A DNA stretch of 64,000 bases from Acetobacterium sp. KB-1. Its GTDB lineage: Bacteria; Bacillota; Clostridia; Eubacteriales; Eubacteriaceae. The notes below the pieces were generated by a model. That model did not search any database, was not told where the DNA came from, and was given only the letters and a program-made list of their open reading frames with translations. Where the stretch lies: assembly GCF_003260995.1 (NCBI RefSeq), contig NZ_CP030040.1, positions 124,001-188,000 on the forward strand, in the 5' to 3' direction. The position numbers and the translations under genes were made by a program. Shown in pieces: positions 1-8,470 of the stretch. Position 1 is the first letter of the stretch. Each line of letters starts with the position of its first letter.

Positions 1-40
1 GCAGATGGTTGGTACCTTTGAAATTAAAACGATCGGTTAA
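1..40 (+). CDS. 3' end of an unidentified CDS
   Basis: An open frame enters from the left edge and ends at the TAA at 38-40, reading QMVGTFEIKTIG before the stop. A rho-independent terminator follows about 60 bases later, which supports a real gene end here. Another frame stays open to about 73, so the frame choice is not certain. The visible piece is too short to name a family. Confidence 0.4.
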   Translation, partial: QMVGTFEIKTIG

Positions 41-100
41 GCCAAAGCCATCGATTAGTAAAAAGTGTCTTTAATCTTGGTATTACATTAATAATCGAGT

Positions 101-131
101 AAAAACTCCGTCTTTTGGGCGGAATTTTTTG
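101..131 (+). terminator. rho-independent terminator
   Basis: Arms at 104-112 and 118-126 pair with one mismatch and one G-U pair around a five-base loop. A run of T follows. It would end transcription of the gene entering from the left. Confidence 0.65.
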
Positions 132-229
132 TGTTGTTAAAAAATTTAGATTAGAATGATTAATTTTGGGTAGAAATAATTATAGCTGTTAAAAGCGAAT
201 CTAAGTAACAAAAAAAGGAGAAGAAAAAA

Positions 230-781
230 ATGAAAAGAAAATTATTTCTCGGAATGATTATCGGCCTTGTTCTATTGATTGCAGGTTGCGCCCAAGCTCC
301 AGCAACAACAGATGATAAAGATACTGGGTCGGAAACTGATGTCGTAACAACTGCTTCAATTGTTGATACGGAGGAAGCCTTTATTAAAGCCATCAGCAAA
401 GATGGGACCTGGATCATTGCCACCATTGATGATTTGGAAATTAGCTCGGACCTGGTCTTAGACGGCGATTTTGTTAATGGCAAGAAAGATGATGGCGGAA
501 ATGATATCGTTCAGCGCAAGATAGGCCTTTATACGCAAGATGAGGACCGAAATGTTACCGCCAGATTTACACTGACGGCACCAAAACTAACCATTAATAG
601 TCCCAAAGCAAGCATTGAACACGGAACCTTTGTTGGTGATGTTTATGTAAATGCCAATGACTTTCAGCTTAAAGACCAAAAAATCGAGGGAAATTTGTAT
701 TTTACAACACCCGAAGCTCAATCAACATTTATGATGGACGCGACCAGTTCAGTAACCGGTGTTCAGGAGTTAAAACAGTAA
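230..781 (+). CDS. putative lipoprotein, unknown function
   Basis: A 183-residue protein opens with a basic N-terminus, a hydrophobic stretch and the lipobox LIAGC, with Cys20 as the likely lipidated residue, so it should be anchored on the outer face of the membrane. An AAAAAGGAG-type ribosome site lies just before the ATG. The mature part starts with a low-complexity Thr/Asp linker. Its second half alternates hydrophobic and polar residues (for example GTFVGDVYVNANDFQL and IEGNLYF), which suggests beta-strand or beta-helix structure; this is inference. It is monocistronic, between two terminators, and lies just upstream of the Ndh2-type unit. I do not recognise the family and see no FMN-binding motif. 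Confidence 0.8.
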   Translation: MKRKLFLGMIIGLVLLIAGCAQAPATTDDKDTGSETDVVTTASIVDTEEAFIKAISKDGTWIIATIDDLEISSDLVLDGDFVNGKKDDGGNDIVQRKIGLYTQDEDRNVTARFTLTAPKLTINSPKASIEHGTFVGDVYVNANDFQLKDQKIEGNLYFTTPEAQSTFMMDATSSVTGVQELKQ

Positions 782-812
782 TGGTTTGACATTTCACAAT
801 TAAAATTTTGGG

Positions 813-860
813 AACCTCTAAATTGAAGCGTGAAATACATCAATTTAGAGGTTTTCCTTT
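813..860 (+). terminator. rho-independent terminator
   Basis: A perfect 14-bp stem (arms 813-826 and 840-853) is followed by a T-rich tail. It closes the lipoprotein gene and separates it from the NADH dehydrogenase unit. Confidence 0.85.
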
Positions 861-978
861 TAGAAAATTTAAAAAGAATGATAATTGACTGGCGTAATGT
901 GTTACTCGTTTAAATAAAATTGTAATGTTTAAGCGTCTGGGCAATAGTCAAAATTCAGTTAAAATTCGGAGGTGCATT

Positions 979-2904
979 ATGGAAAAAAATATTATTATAT
1001 TAGGCGCCGGATACGCGGGAATTCTAACGGCAAAAAAGCTTGCCAAACGTTTAAAAGATCACCAGGATATTAAAATCACCGTAATCGATAAAAAAAGTTA
1101 TCATACCATGCTTACTGAGCTTCATGAGGTAGCTGCGAATCGTGTTGAGGAAGATAGTATCCGAATCAGCTTAAACCGTATTTTTGAGGGACGAAATGTC
1201 GCTGTACAGGTTGATACGATCACTGATATCGATTATGAAAAAAAACAATTAACCGGGAAATTAAAAACCTATCCTTACGATTATCTGGTCTTAGCTTCCG
1301 GTTCTCAACCGACTTTTTTTGGGGTTGAAGGGGCCAAAGAATTTGCTTATAAACTATGGTCTTATGAAGATGCCGTAAAGCTTAAGGGACATATTCTTAA
1401 TATGTTCACAAAGGCGTTACAAGAAACGAATCAGCAGGAAAAACAGCGGTTGCTCAGTTTCTATGTGCTAGGAGCAGGCTTTACGGGTGTCGAAATGGCT
1501 GGGGAACTTGCTGAATGGGTACCGGTACTTTGTAAAGAATTTGAAATTGACCGTGAACTGGTAAAGATTACCCTAGTTGATATGATGGACAGAGTGGTAC
1601 CAAATCTATCAGAGCCGCTATCAGAAAAAGCAAAAAGGCGATTGGAAAAAATGGGCGTCACGGTCATGCTAAACACGTCGTTTAATAAAGTTGGTGAAAA
1701 TTTTATCGAGCTTAAACAGGGGAATCAGTATCAAGAATTCCCGACAAACAGCGTTGTTTGGGCAGCCGGCATCGAAAGCTCAGATATAGCTAATAAGGCA
1801 GTTGCGCTTAATCAAATTGGGCGGGGGCGGATTAAAACTGATGAATTTCTGCGGGCAGAAGGAAAAAACGACGTTTTTATTGCGGGAGATAATATTTTCT
1901 TTATTCCGGATGGTGAAACAGTGCCAGTGCCCCAGATGGTCGAAAACTGTGAACAATCAGCAGATACAGTTGCCCATAATTTAACCAGGGCAATCACAGA
2001 GGGCGGCGAAATGGAGAAGTATGCTCCTAAATTTCATGGAGTAATGGTGAGCATTGGCGGGCGTTATGGCATTTCTTATGTTGGTACAGAAAAAAAGAAG
2101 TTTGCATTGCCCTCCTTCCTGTCTCAATTTGTGAAGCATTTTATTAATATTATTTATTTTATCCAAATTTTGGGATGGAATAAGGTCTTTAGTTATATCC
2201 GACATGAATTCTTTACCATTAGAAATTGTCGTAGTTTTGTCGGTGGTCACTTTTCTAATCGTACCCCCAGTTTTTTACTGGTTCCGCTCCGCGTTTTCTT
2301 AGGTGCATTTTGGGTATATGAAGGTGTCAAAAAAGTCGATGAAGGGTGGCTTTACATGCCTAAATTGACGCCATTCTTTCAAGGTGCGAGTGATTTATTC
2401 AATGCTGTGATTAACGCTAGTGGTGGTGGTGAGGTGATATCGACGGCGACAGCGGTAGGCCAGGGAACCGAAGCCGCTGGAAGCCTGCTCATTAATTGGA
2501 ATATTTTAGGTCTTTTTAAGATTATTCTGATTCAAACAACAGATATTGCTATCAAATTGCAAGTTGGCCTCATGGATTGGTTTACCAGTACCATCATTTT
2601 AAGCAGTGAGAGTTCAGAGGTGTTTTTTCAGTCTGTAATTGTTTATTCCGAAATAATTGTCGGGATATTGCTGATTTTAGGTCTATTAACAACCGTTTCG
2701 GCACTATATTCTATTGTTCTGCAGGGCATGTTTGTCACAACGACGGGGCTTTACCTGAGTACATGGTGGATGATTTTTGCGGCGGTAGCTGTTATTATTG
2801 GTGGAGGGAGAGTATTCGGCCTTGACTATTATGTAATGCCTTGGTTAAAAGAGCACTATAAGAATATTAAGATTGTCCGGAAACTATATATCTATCATGA
2901 TTAA
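979..2904 (+). CDS. ndh2: type II NADH dehydrogenase with C-terminal membrane domain (Ndh2, EET-type)
   Basis: This 641-residue flavoprotein should oxidise NADH and pass electrons to a membrane quinone. The FAD-binding GxGxxG motif (GAGYAG) is at residues 9-14. A second dinucleotide motif (LGAGFTGVEMAGE) lies near residue 163, and an FIAGDN FAD motif lies near 300. After the usual ~400-residue Ndh core comes a DoxX-like, strongly hydrophobic extension of about 220 residues with several membrane spans. Such an extended Ndh2 is typical of the flavin-based extracellular electron transfer locus of Listeria and relatives (established knowledge). The ATG at 979 is chosen over an upstream in-frame ATG at 925 because CGGAGG lies six bases before it. 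The next gene overlaps its end. NADH dehydrogenase activity is well supported; the EET assignment is inferred from the extension and neighbours. Confidence 0.88.
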   Translation: MEKNIIILGAGYAGILTAKKLAKRLKDHQDIKITVIDKKSYHTMLTELHEVAANRVEEDSIRISLNRIFEGRNVAVQVDTITDIDYEKKQLTGKLKTYPYDYLVLASGSQPTFFGVEGAKEFAYKLWSYEDAVKLKGHILNMFTKALQETNQQEKQRLLSFYVLGAGFTGVEMAGELAEWVPVLCKEFEIDRELVKITLVDMMDRVVPNLSEPLSEKAKRRLEKMGVTVMLNTSFNKVGENFIELKQGNQYQEFPTNSVVWAAGIESSDIANKAVALNQIGRGRIKTDEFLRAEGKNDVFIAGDNIFFIPDGETVPVPQMVENCEQSADTVAHNLTRAITEGGEMEKYAPKFHGVMVSIGGRYGISYVGTEKKKFALPSFLSQFVKHFINIIYFIQILGWNKVFSYIRHEFFTIRNCRSFVGGHFSNRTPSFLLVPLRVFLGAFWVYEGVKKVDEGWLYMPKLTPFFQGASDLFNAVINASGGGEVISTATAVGQGTEAAGSLLINWNILGLFKIILIQTTDIAIKLQVGLMDWFTSTIILSSESSEVFFQSVIVYSEIIVGILLILGLLTTVSALYSIVLQGMFVTTTGLYLSTWWMIFAAVAVIIGGGRVFGLDYYVMPWLKEHYKNIKIVRKLYIYHD

Positions 2905-3871
2905 AAATGAATTAGCCGAAAGAATAGAATACCTTGCATCCCTCGAAGCAGTCAGACAATTGATAAAAGAAACTTTACTGGATACGGATGAGTTAATTTT
3001 AGAGATGATGGAACACCTGACGTCCGGAAGTGGAAAAAATTTAAGAGCGATGTTATTGCTGGCTTCAGCAATGGACCGTGATGGCTTTGTACCGCGTGAC
3101 GCAGTGATTGCTGGTGCAGCGGTAGAAATCCTTCATCTTGCCACATTGGTGCATGATGATGTCATCGATGAAGCCGAGATAAGGCGGGGACATGCCAGTT
3201 TGCAAAAACAGTTTGGAAAAAAAGAAGCCGTGATTTGTGGTGATTACCTTTTTTGTATATCGCTTGCGATGGTAGCTGAGATTTCAAATCATTATTCCCA
3301 GAAATTAAATGTGTATACCCAGGCAATGACAAAAATTTGCCTGGGAGAACTTCGCCAATTTAAACATAATTCCGATACCGAGCTCAGTGTGATGAATTAT
3401 TTAAAAATAATAGCAGGAAAAACGTCGGCACTTTTTTCGCTGGCGATGTATTCCGGTGCGATTATCAATGAATGTAGTGATAAAGAAGCGCGCTTTATGG
3501 GACGAATTGGATACAATATGGGTATGGCATTTCAGATATTGGATGATTGTGCGGATTATGAATCGGATGTTGCGGCAACTAAAAAGACGGTTAAACATGA
3601 CCTGGCCGAAGAAGTGGTAACCTTGCCGCTTATTTATGCCTTTCTTAAAAAACCGGAGCTTAAGCATCATATCCGCCGTCAGCAGCTGTCACTGGGTGAG
3701 ATTAATGAAATTATTGCCGAGGTTGTTAAGGTCGGCGGGGTATCAATGGCCCGGGATGTGGCAGAAAAATACTATCTAAAGACAAAAAAAATGATAAATA
3801 CTCTTACGGAAGATAATAAAAAGTTGTTAATGAATGAAATCCTTGGAAGAATTTGGAAAGTTGAGAATTAA
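2897..3871 (+). CDS. dmkB: polyprenyl diphosphate synthase (DmkB-like)
   Basis: A 324-residue trans-isoprenyl diphosphate synthase that would build the long isoprenoid tail of a quinone by adding isopentenyl units. Both Asp-rich motifs are present: HDDVID with the following RRGH near residue 87-97, and ILDDCADYESD near 215. The frame can also start at a TTG at 2873. I prefer the ATG at 2897, although neither has a strong ribosome site. It overlaps the end of ndh2 by 8 bases and is followed three bases later by a UbiA prenyltransferase, so the three are co-transcribed and probably translationally coupled. Housekeeping ubiC-like farnesyl or undecaprenyl roles are less likely given that partner. 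Confidence 0.85.
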   Translation: MIKNELAERIEYLASLEAVRQLIKETLLDTDELILEMMEHLTSGSGKNLRAMLLLASAMDRDGFVPRDAVIAGAAVEILHLATLVHDDVIDEAEIRRGHASLQKQFGKKEAVICGDYLFCISLAMVAEISNHYSQKLNVYTQAMTKICLGELRQFKHNSDTELSVMNYLKIIAGKTSALFSLAMYSGAIINECSDKEARFMGRIGYNMGMAFQILDDCADYESDVAATKKTVKHDLAEEVVTLPLIYAFLKKPELKHHIRRQQLSLGEINEIIAEVVKVGGVSMARDVAEKYYLKTKKMINTLTEDNKKLLMNEILGRIWKVEN

Positions 3872-3874
3872 GGG

Positions 3875-4780
3875 ATGGCAGGACGATTTCTAAAGTATGT
3901 TGAGATTCAGACAAAAATGGCCAGTGTACTTCCTTTTCTGCTCGGCTTGTCTTATGTTATCTATGCATATGGACGGTTTGATCGTTTAAATACCTTGTTG
4001 TTTTTCGCCTCAATGCTGAGCTTTGATATGGCAACAACCGCGTTAAATAACTATATTGATGTAAAAACAAATGGTAAAAAACTGGAATTCTCACAAAAGA
4101 CAGCAAAGCAGATAGTGCTGATTCTTTTGATTTTGGCAAGTTGTTTGGGTTTGGCGCTGGTATTTTATACCGGGCTCATTGTTTTGGCTATTGGGGCCTT
4201 ATGTTTTGGTGTTGGGATATTCTACACCTTTGGTCCGGTTCCAATCTCGCGGTTGCCCTTGGGCGAGATTTTTTCGGGTTTATTCATGGGCTTATTGATC
4301 CCCTTTTTAGTGGTTTATATTAATGCGCCAAAAGAGAGCTTGATCGACTACGATTTTTCGAATTGGATTCTTATCGTTTCTGTTAATGCATTGAATATGC
4401 TAAAGTTAGGCGTTGTTGCAATACCGGCGATGACCGGTATTGCAAATATTATGCTATCCAATAATACCTGTGATCTTGAAGCGGATGTTGCCGTAAACCG
4501 CTTTACCTTACCTTACTATTTAGGCGTAAAAAATGCGGTAAATCTATTTGCAGCACTTTATTATTTAGGCTATGCGTCAATTATAGTTATGGTTTTATTT
4601 AGAATTGTGCCAACTTATGGACTGATTATTGTATTTGGTTTAATCCCAGTTCAGAAAAATATTCAAATCTTTCGAAAACAACAGTCTAAATCAAGCACTT
4701 TTCCGCTGAGTGTACAAAACCTCGGGATCATGGTGATTCCGGTGATTATTAGTTTAATAGCAGGGGTGATCTTTAAATAA
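3875..4780 (+). CDS. dmkA: UbiA-family prenyltransferase (DmkA/MenA-like)
   Basis: A 301-residue polytopic membrane protein with about eight hydrophobic spans. The two UbiA Asp motifs are visible: NNYIDVKTNGK (about residue 61) and NNTCDLEADVAVNR (about residue 196). The family joins a polyprenyl tail to an aromatic acceptor. Next to a polyprenyl synthase and Ndh2 the likely acceptor is 1,4-dihydroxy-2-naphthoate, giving demethylmenaquinone, as DmkA does in Listeria. The head-group pathway is not in this window, so the product is inferred. The gene ends just before a strong terminator. Confidence 0.82.
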   Translation: MAGRFLKYVEIQTKMASVLPFLLGLSYVIYAYGRFDRLNTLLFFASMLSFDMATTALNNYIDVKTNGKKLEFSQKTAKQIVLILLILASCLGLALVFYTGLIVLAIGALCFGVGIFYTFGPVPISRLPLGEIFSGLFMGLLIPFLVVYINAPKESLIDYDFSNWILIVSVNALNMLKLGVVAIPAMTGIANIMLSNNTCDLEADVAVNRFTLPYYLGVKNAVNLFAALYYLGYASIIVMVLFRIVPTYGLIIVFGLIPVQKNIQIFRKQQSKSSTFPLSVQNLGIMVIPVIISLIAGVIFK

Positions 4781-4797
4781 ACGATCATTCACAATAA

Positions 4798-4839
4798 AAC
4801 AGAATCCATGGAACAGAATCCATGGATTCTGTTTTTTTT
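4798..4839 (+). terminator. rho-independent terminator with duplicated left arm
   Basis: The 14-base sequence AACAGAATCCATGG occurs twice in tandem (4798-4811 and 4812-4825) and is followed by its reverse complement and a T8 run. Either copy can pair, giving two mutually exclusive terminator hairpins. It ends the ndh2-dmkB-dmkA unit. Confidence 0.88.
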
Positions 4840-4840
4840 C

Positions 4841-4892
4841 TTGACATCAATCTGAGAATGTATTATTGTATTAATAAGATAATACAATAATA
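4841..4892 (+). promoter_or_regulatory. promoter and palindromic GntR operator
   Basis: A TTGACA -35 box at 4841-4846 is followed by a -10-like TATTGT at 4864. A perfect dyad, TATTATTGTATT (4861-4872) and its reverse complement (4881-4892) separated by 8 bases, covers the -10 and start region. It sits 15 bases before the GntR gene, so autorepression is the simplest reading. Confidence 0.75.
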
Positions 4893-4907
4893 CAAAGGAG
4901 AACAGCC

Positions 4908-5297
4908 ATGAAGTGGATCATCGATTCAGATCGCCCCATCTATAAACAGTTGGTGGAACAGATAGAGCTCAGAATCATTTCCGGTGTTTATTCACCAGGA
5001 GACAAACTTGAATCAGTGCGAGAGATGGCAATGGATGCAGGTGTGAACCCCAATACCATGCAAAAAGCATTGGCAGAACTGGAAAGAATGGAACTCGTTT
5101 TTGCACAAAGAACCAGCGGCAGATTTATTACGGAGGATTTAAAAGTGATAGAAGAAGCGAAAAAGAAACTGGCAGTTCAAGAGATTGGCGCATTTCTTGA
5201 AAAAATGAAGAAATTGGGTATGAGCCGAAATGAAATACTGGCATTGATGGAAAAGATAGAGGAAGGGGACAAAGAAGATGACCATCTTAAACACTAA
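4908..5297 (+). CDS. GntR-family regulator, YtrA subfamily
   Basis: A 129-residue regulator with an N-terminal winged helix of the GntR type (PIYKQLVEQIELRI, SVREMAMDAGVNPNTMQKAL, GRFI). Only a short helical tail remains in place of a ligand domain, as in the YtrA subfamily. YtrA proteins usually repress an adjacent ABC transporter operon (established knowledge), and here an ATPase gene overlaps its end by 20 bases. The ribosome site AAAGGAG is eight bases before the ATG. A perfect inverted repeat lies in its own promoter. Confidence 0.93.
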   Translation: MKWIIDSDRPIYKQLVEQIELRIISGVYSPGDKLESVREMAMDAGVNPNTMQKALAELERMELVFAQRTSGRFITEDLKVIEEAKKKLAVQEIGAFLEKMKKLGMSRNEILALMEKIEEGDKEDDHLKH

Positions 5298-5973
5298 CAA
5301 TCTGACCAAGTCCTATGGGAAGAAAACAGCCTTATCCCAAATTAATATGGAAGTTCCCCGGGGGCGGATCATCGGGTTACTGGGACCAAACGGCAGTGGT
5401 AAAAGTACCTTTATCAAGCTGGCAGCCGGTTTACTGGTGCCTTCATCCGGTGAAATATTTATTGATGGACAGGCACCCGGGGCTTTGACCAAAGCTAAGG
5501 TTTCCTATCTGTCTGAGCGCTCCTATCTCAGTGATTGGATGCGGGTTAGCGAAATTCTCGTCTTCTTTGAAGATTTTTATGAGGACTTCAATCGCATTAA
5601 GGCCGAAAACATGCTTAAAGATTTGGCTATTAATCCTGACGATCGACTTAAAACGATGTCTAAGGGGACAAAAGAAAAGGTCCAGCTGATTTTGGTGATG
5701 AGTCGGCAAGCCGAACTTTATTTACTGGATGAGCCCATTGGTGGAGTCGATCCAGCAGCCCGGGACTATATTCTAAATACCATCATTACCAACTATAAAG
5801 AAGAGGCATCGGTGATTATTTCAACCCATCTCATTGCGGACATTGAGCAGATTCTTGATGATATTATGTTTATTAATCAGGGGGAACTGGTGCTTAGTTC
5901 CAGCGTTGATGAAATACGAGAAACTCATAATAAGTCAGTGGATGGACTATTCAGGGAGGTTTTTAAATGTTAG
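5278..5973 (+). CDS. ABC transporter ATP-binding protein
   Basis: A 231-residue ATPase. The Walker A motif GPNGSGKST is near residues 38-46, Walker B is YLLDEPIGGVDP, and the switch His is in STH. The signature motif is degenerate (MSKGTKEKVQL in place of LSGGQ), common in the YtrB/EcsA-like exporters paired with YtrA regulators. It energises the membrane protein encoded next, whose gene overlaps by seven bases. The substrate is unknown; cell-envelope stress or peptide export is typical for the group. Confidence 0.92.
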   Translation: MTILNTNNLTKSYGKKTALSQINMEVPRGRIIGLLGPNGSGKSTFIKLAAGLLVPSSGEIFIDGQAPGALTKAKVSYLSERSYLSDWMRVSEILVFFEDFYEDFNRIKAENMLKDLAINPDDRLKTMSKGTKEKVQLILVMSRQAELYLLDEPIGGVDPAARDYILNTIITNYKEEASVIISTHLIADIEQILDDIMFINQGELVLSSSVDEIRETHNKSVDGLFREVFKC

Positions 5974-6791
5974 GGAAACTAATCAAACACGAAACAAGGG
6001 CAACCAGGCGGATTTTTTTACCGCTTTACGGTGCCTTGCTGATTTTAACAATTTTTACCAAACTGGTAATGGCCATTGGTGCTCCGGATTTCTTTTCCGA
6101 AGCAGCATCTAATAACACAATAGCGGAAATTACTCTAGGGATCAGCTTTACGCTTTATTTTATCTTAATCGTTGGTATTAGTGTGATGACCCTGGTAATG
6201 ATTATTCAACGGTTCTATAAAAATCTGTTTACGGATGAGGGCTATTTGATGTTTTCGCTGCCGGTAAAAACCTGGGAACTGGTTTTATCAAAGCTTCTGG
6301 TGGGGCTTCTCTGGTCAGCGGTTTGTACCGTCATGATTGTCCTAACCTTTGTCATTTTTTCGCTGGGAACTTTTTCGATGATGGAGTTGACCCAGGCTAT
6401 CCAGGCAGCTTATCAGACGTTTTTCGTTGAAACTGGCATGAATCTCAATCTTTTTACAGCTGAACTGGCATTATTTTTAGCGGTTAATACGGTTGCATCA
6501 ATACTGATGATTTATGTTGCCATTGCCATTGGACAATTATTCAGTCAGCATCGGGTCGTCGCAGCTTTTGGAGCCTATATTGTGATCACCATTGTACTAC
6601 AGATCATTGGGTCGATTTTCATGGCTGTTTTTGCTATTGGAAATCTGGATATTCTGATATTAAACGGTCGTTCGGCTATGTCAACCATCCAATGGCTGAT
6701 TAATGGGTCAACGATTCTTAATGTGGTGTTTGGTGCGGCGTTCTATTATGTGACTCAATATATTATGAAAAATCGTTTAAATCTGGAATAA
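5967..6791 (+). CDS. ABC transporter permease
   Basis: A 274-residue protein with about six hydrophobic segments, read from an ATG overlapping the ATPase gene. It contains no binding-protein or protease domain. It forms the membrane half of the GntR-regulated exporter. The motif TDEGYLMFSLPVK after the second span is typical of small ABC-2 type permeases in Clostridia (family knowledge). The substrate cannot be read from the sequence. Confidence 0.85.
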   Translation: MLGKLIKHETRATRRIFLPLYGALLILTIFTKLVMAIGAPDFFSEAASNNTIAEITLGISFTLYFILIVGISVMTLVMIIQRFYKNLFTDEGYLMFSLPVKTWELVLSKLLVGLLWSAVCTVMIVLTFVIFSLGTFSMMELTQAIQAAYQTFFVETGMNLNLFTAELALFLAVNTVASILMIYVAIAIGQLFSQHRVVAAFGAYIVITIVLQIIGSIFMAVFAIGNLDILILNGRSAMSTIQWLINGSTILNVVFGAAFYYVTQYIMKNRLNLE

Positions 6792-6805
6792 TTTACGTTG
6801 ATTTG

Positions 6806-6814
6806 TGTTATAAT
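6806..6814 (+). promoter_or_regulatory. possible extended -10 promoter
   Basis: TGTTATAAT forms an extended -10 element about 55 bases before the MacB-like ATPase. No good -35 box is visible. It would start the second ABC operon. Confidence 0.35.
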
Positions 6815-6869
6815 AATCAGCAATTGAATGGTTTAAGCCAGAGAATAAAAAGAAAGTGGGTGGATCTAA

Positions 6870-7550
6870 ATTTTTATTCAAGTCAGAGAGCTATACAAAG
6901 ATTTCAAATTGGGGAAAGAAGATATTCATATCCTCAAGGGAATCAATCTGGATATTGAACAAGGGGAAATGGTGGCCCTGCTTGGTCCTTCTGGATCGGG
7001 TAAATCCACCTTTTTGAACGTTCTGGGGGGATTGGTTCCACCAACCTCAGGGGAGATTCTAATCCGGGATTACCAGATCAGCGAAATGACGGAGAATGAG
7101 CTTTGTCTTTTTAGACGGGAGCATCTGGGTTTTATTTTCCAGTCTTACAATCTCATTTCAACAATGACTGCGATGGAAAATGTGGCTCTGGCTCTGACCT
7201 TTGCTGGTGTCAAAAAAGAAATCCGCAAAGAACGGGCAATCGAAGCTCTGGAAGTGGTCGGATTGGTAGATCGGATGGGGCATAAGCCCAGCGAACTATC
7301 GGGGGGTCAGCAGCAACGGGTGAGTATTGCGCGGGCACTGGTGAACCATCCGGAGATTATTCTCGCCGACGAGCCGACCGGGAATCTGGATTCGAAAACC
7401 AGTGCGGATATTATGGAGATGATTTATCGACTGAATCGTGAAGAGAATCAGACCTTTGTCATCGTCACCCATGATCCGGATACAACCAAATACTGCACCA
7501 AGGTTATTCATATGCAGGATGGCCTGATTGAATCTGAAGTCAGCCAATAA
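6870..7550 (+). CDS. MacB/LolD-type ABC transporter ATPase
   Basis: A 213-residue core begins at a TTG at 6909, but the homologous N-terminus of this family reaches further upstream. The in-frame sequence FIQVRELYKDF lies before that codon, and an in-frame stop at 6867 leaves only ATT codons (6870 or 6876) as starts. GGGTGG lies about nine bases before the ATT at 6870, which would give 226 residues. Walker A is GPSGSGKST, the signature LSGGQQQR and Walker B ILADEPTGNLD, all textbook for the MacB/LolD/FtsE class. It works with the permease at 8471. ATT is a rare start codon, so a base-call difference (ATG) should be considered. Confidence 0.85.
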   Translation: MFIQVRELYKDFKLGKEDIHILKGINLDIEQGEMVALLGPSGSGKSTFLNVLGGLVPPTSGEILIRDYQISEMTENELCLFRREHLGFIFQSYNLISTMTAMENVALALTFAGVKKEIRKERAIEALEVVGLVDRMGHKPSELSGGQQQRVSIARALVNHPEIILADEPTGNLDSKTSADIMEMIYRLNREENQTFVIVTHDPDTTKYCTKVIHMQDGLIESEVSQ

Positions 7551-7588
7551 GTGCTGAGCAGGAAAAAAATTAAGGAAATGGAGAAATC

Positions 7589-8458
7589 ATGAAAGAGGTA
7601 TCAAAAAAGAGGGTCAAGATGACGTGCTCAACACTGTTCTTATCCTTGCTGCTATTATTTTGTTTTGTACCGGCTGCGATGGCAGCCCCGGAGCAGCCAT
7701 TGCTCCAAATTAGTGCCGTTACCTTTGATCCGGCTACCGTTTCACCGGGAAAGGACTTTAAAATGCTGGTCACCCTGACCAATCACGGTGAGTACCACGC
7801 CTACAATGTGACCCTGGATGTGTTATCACAAGCAGGAGCTAACGATCTGGGCGTTTTTTCCATGGTTGGTACCGGCGGTCATTTTTATGTCGAAAAAATT
7901 AAATCAGGGGAAAGTGCGGTTATTGAAATACCGATGGTATCTTCGCCCAGTGCTGAAGCAAAAAACTATAATCTCAATCTACAGCTCAATTGTGAAGACT
8001 ATGATGGCGATGTCTATAATTTCACAGCCACGGTTGGCATTGTAATCAATGAAAGTGAATCGATGTCAATTATCGCACCGGAACGCTATGTGCTGACAAA
8101 AGATGACAAGGGTCTGACAACAATTGGCTTTGAAATTGCCAATTTCGGTTCTAATCCGGTACGGGGGGTTCAGGTGAGTGTGGCCGGCGCTGGTCTAGAC
8201 TTTAGCAACACCTATCAGTATTACGGAACCTTTGAAAAAGAAGACAGTGACGATTTTTCAACCGAAGTGACAACAGATAAAACCGGGGAGTTTCCCGGCG
8301 TTATTACCTTGAAATTTATGGACAGCTTCAATAATGAACGCACCGTCGAAAAAGCGATCACTATTGTATCGGAAGAAGCAGTAGCAAAAGGGGATAATAC
8401 CGAGGAAGAGAACTTTTTTGAAAAATTCCTTAGGGTAGTTTTCGGCATTGGTTCATAG
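7589..8458 (+). CDS. secreted CARDB-like protein, partner of ABC exporter
   Basis: A 289-residue protein with a signal peptide: a basic start, then a hydrophobic core LFLSLLLLFCF ending AMAAPEQ. The mature part resembles one or two Ig-like or CARDB (COG1361) modules, with motifs such as VSPGKDFKMLVTLTNHG and NFGSNPVRGVQVSV. It ends without a clear membrane anchor. It lies between the MacB-type ATPase and permease genes, the same position as accessory extracytoplasmic subunits of such exporters. The function is unknown; a binding or coupling role is inference. Confidence 0.8.
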   Translation: MKEVSKKRVKMTCSTLFLSLLLLFCFVPAAMAAPEQPLLQISAVTFDPATVSPGKDFKMLVTLTNHGEYHAYNVTLDVLSQAGANDLGVFSMVGTGGHFYVEKIKSGESAVIEIPMVSSPSAEAKNYNLNLQLNCEDYDGDVYNFTATVGIVINESESMSIIAPERYVLTKDDKGLTTIGFEIANFGSNPVRGVQVSVAGAGLDFSNTYQYYGTFEKEDSDDFSTEVTTDKTGEFPGVITLKFMDSFNNERTVEKAITIVSEEAVAKGDNTEEENFFEKFLRVVFGIGS

Positions 8459-8470
8459 AGAGGTGAGGGT

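Noticed and set aside
147-180. Fur-box-like AT-rich sequence before the first lipoprotein
   Set aside because: Only a partial GATAAT-type match; too weak in such AT-rich intergenic DNA.
925-978. Eighteen-codon N-terminal extension of ndh2
   Set aside because: No ribosome site at the upstream ATG, while CGGAGG lies before the ATG at 979 where the FAD motif begins properly.
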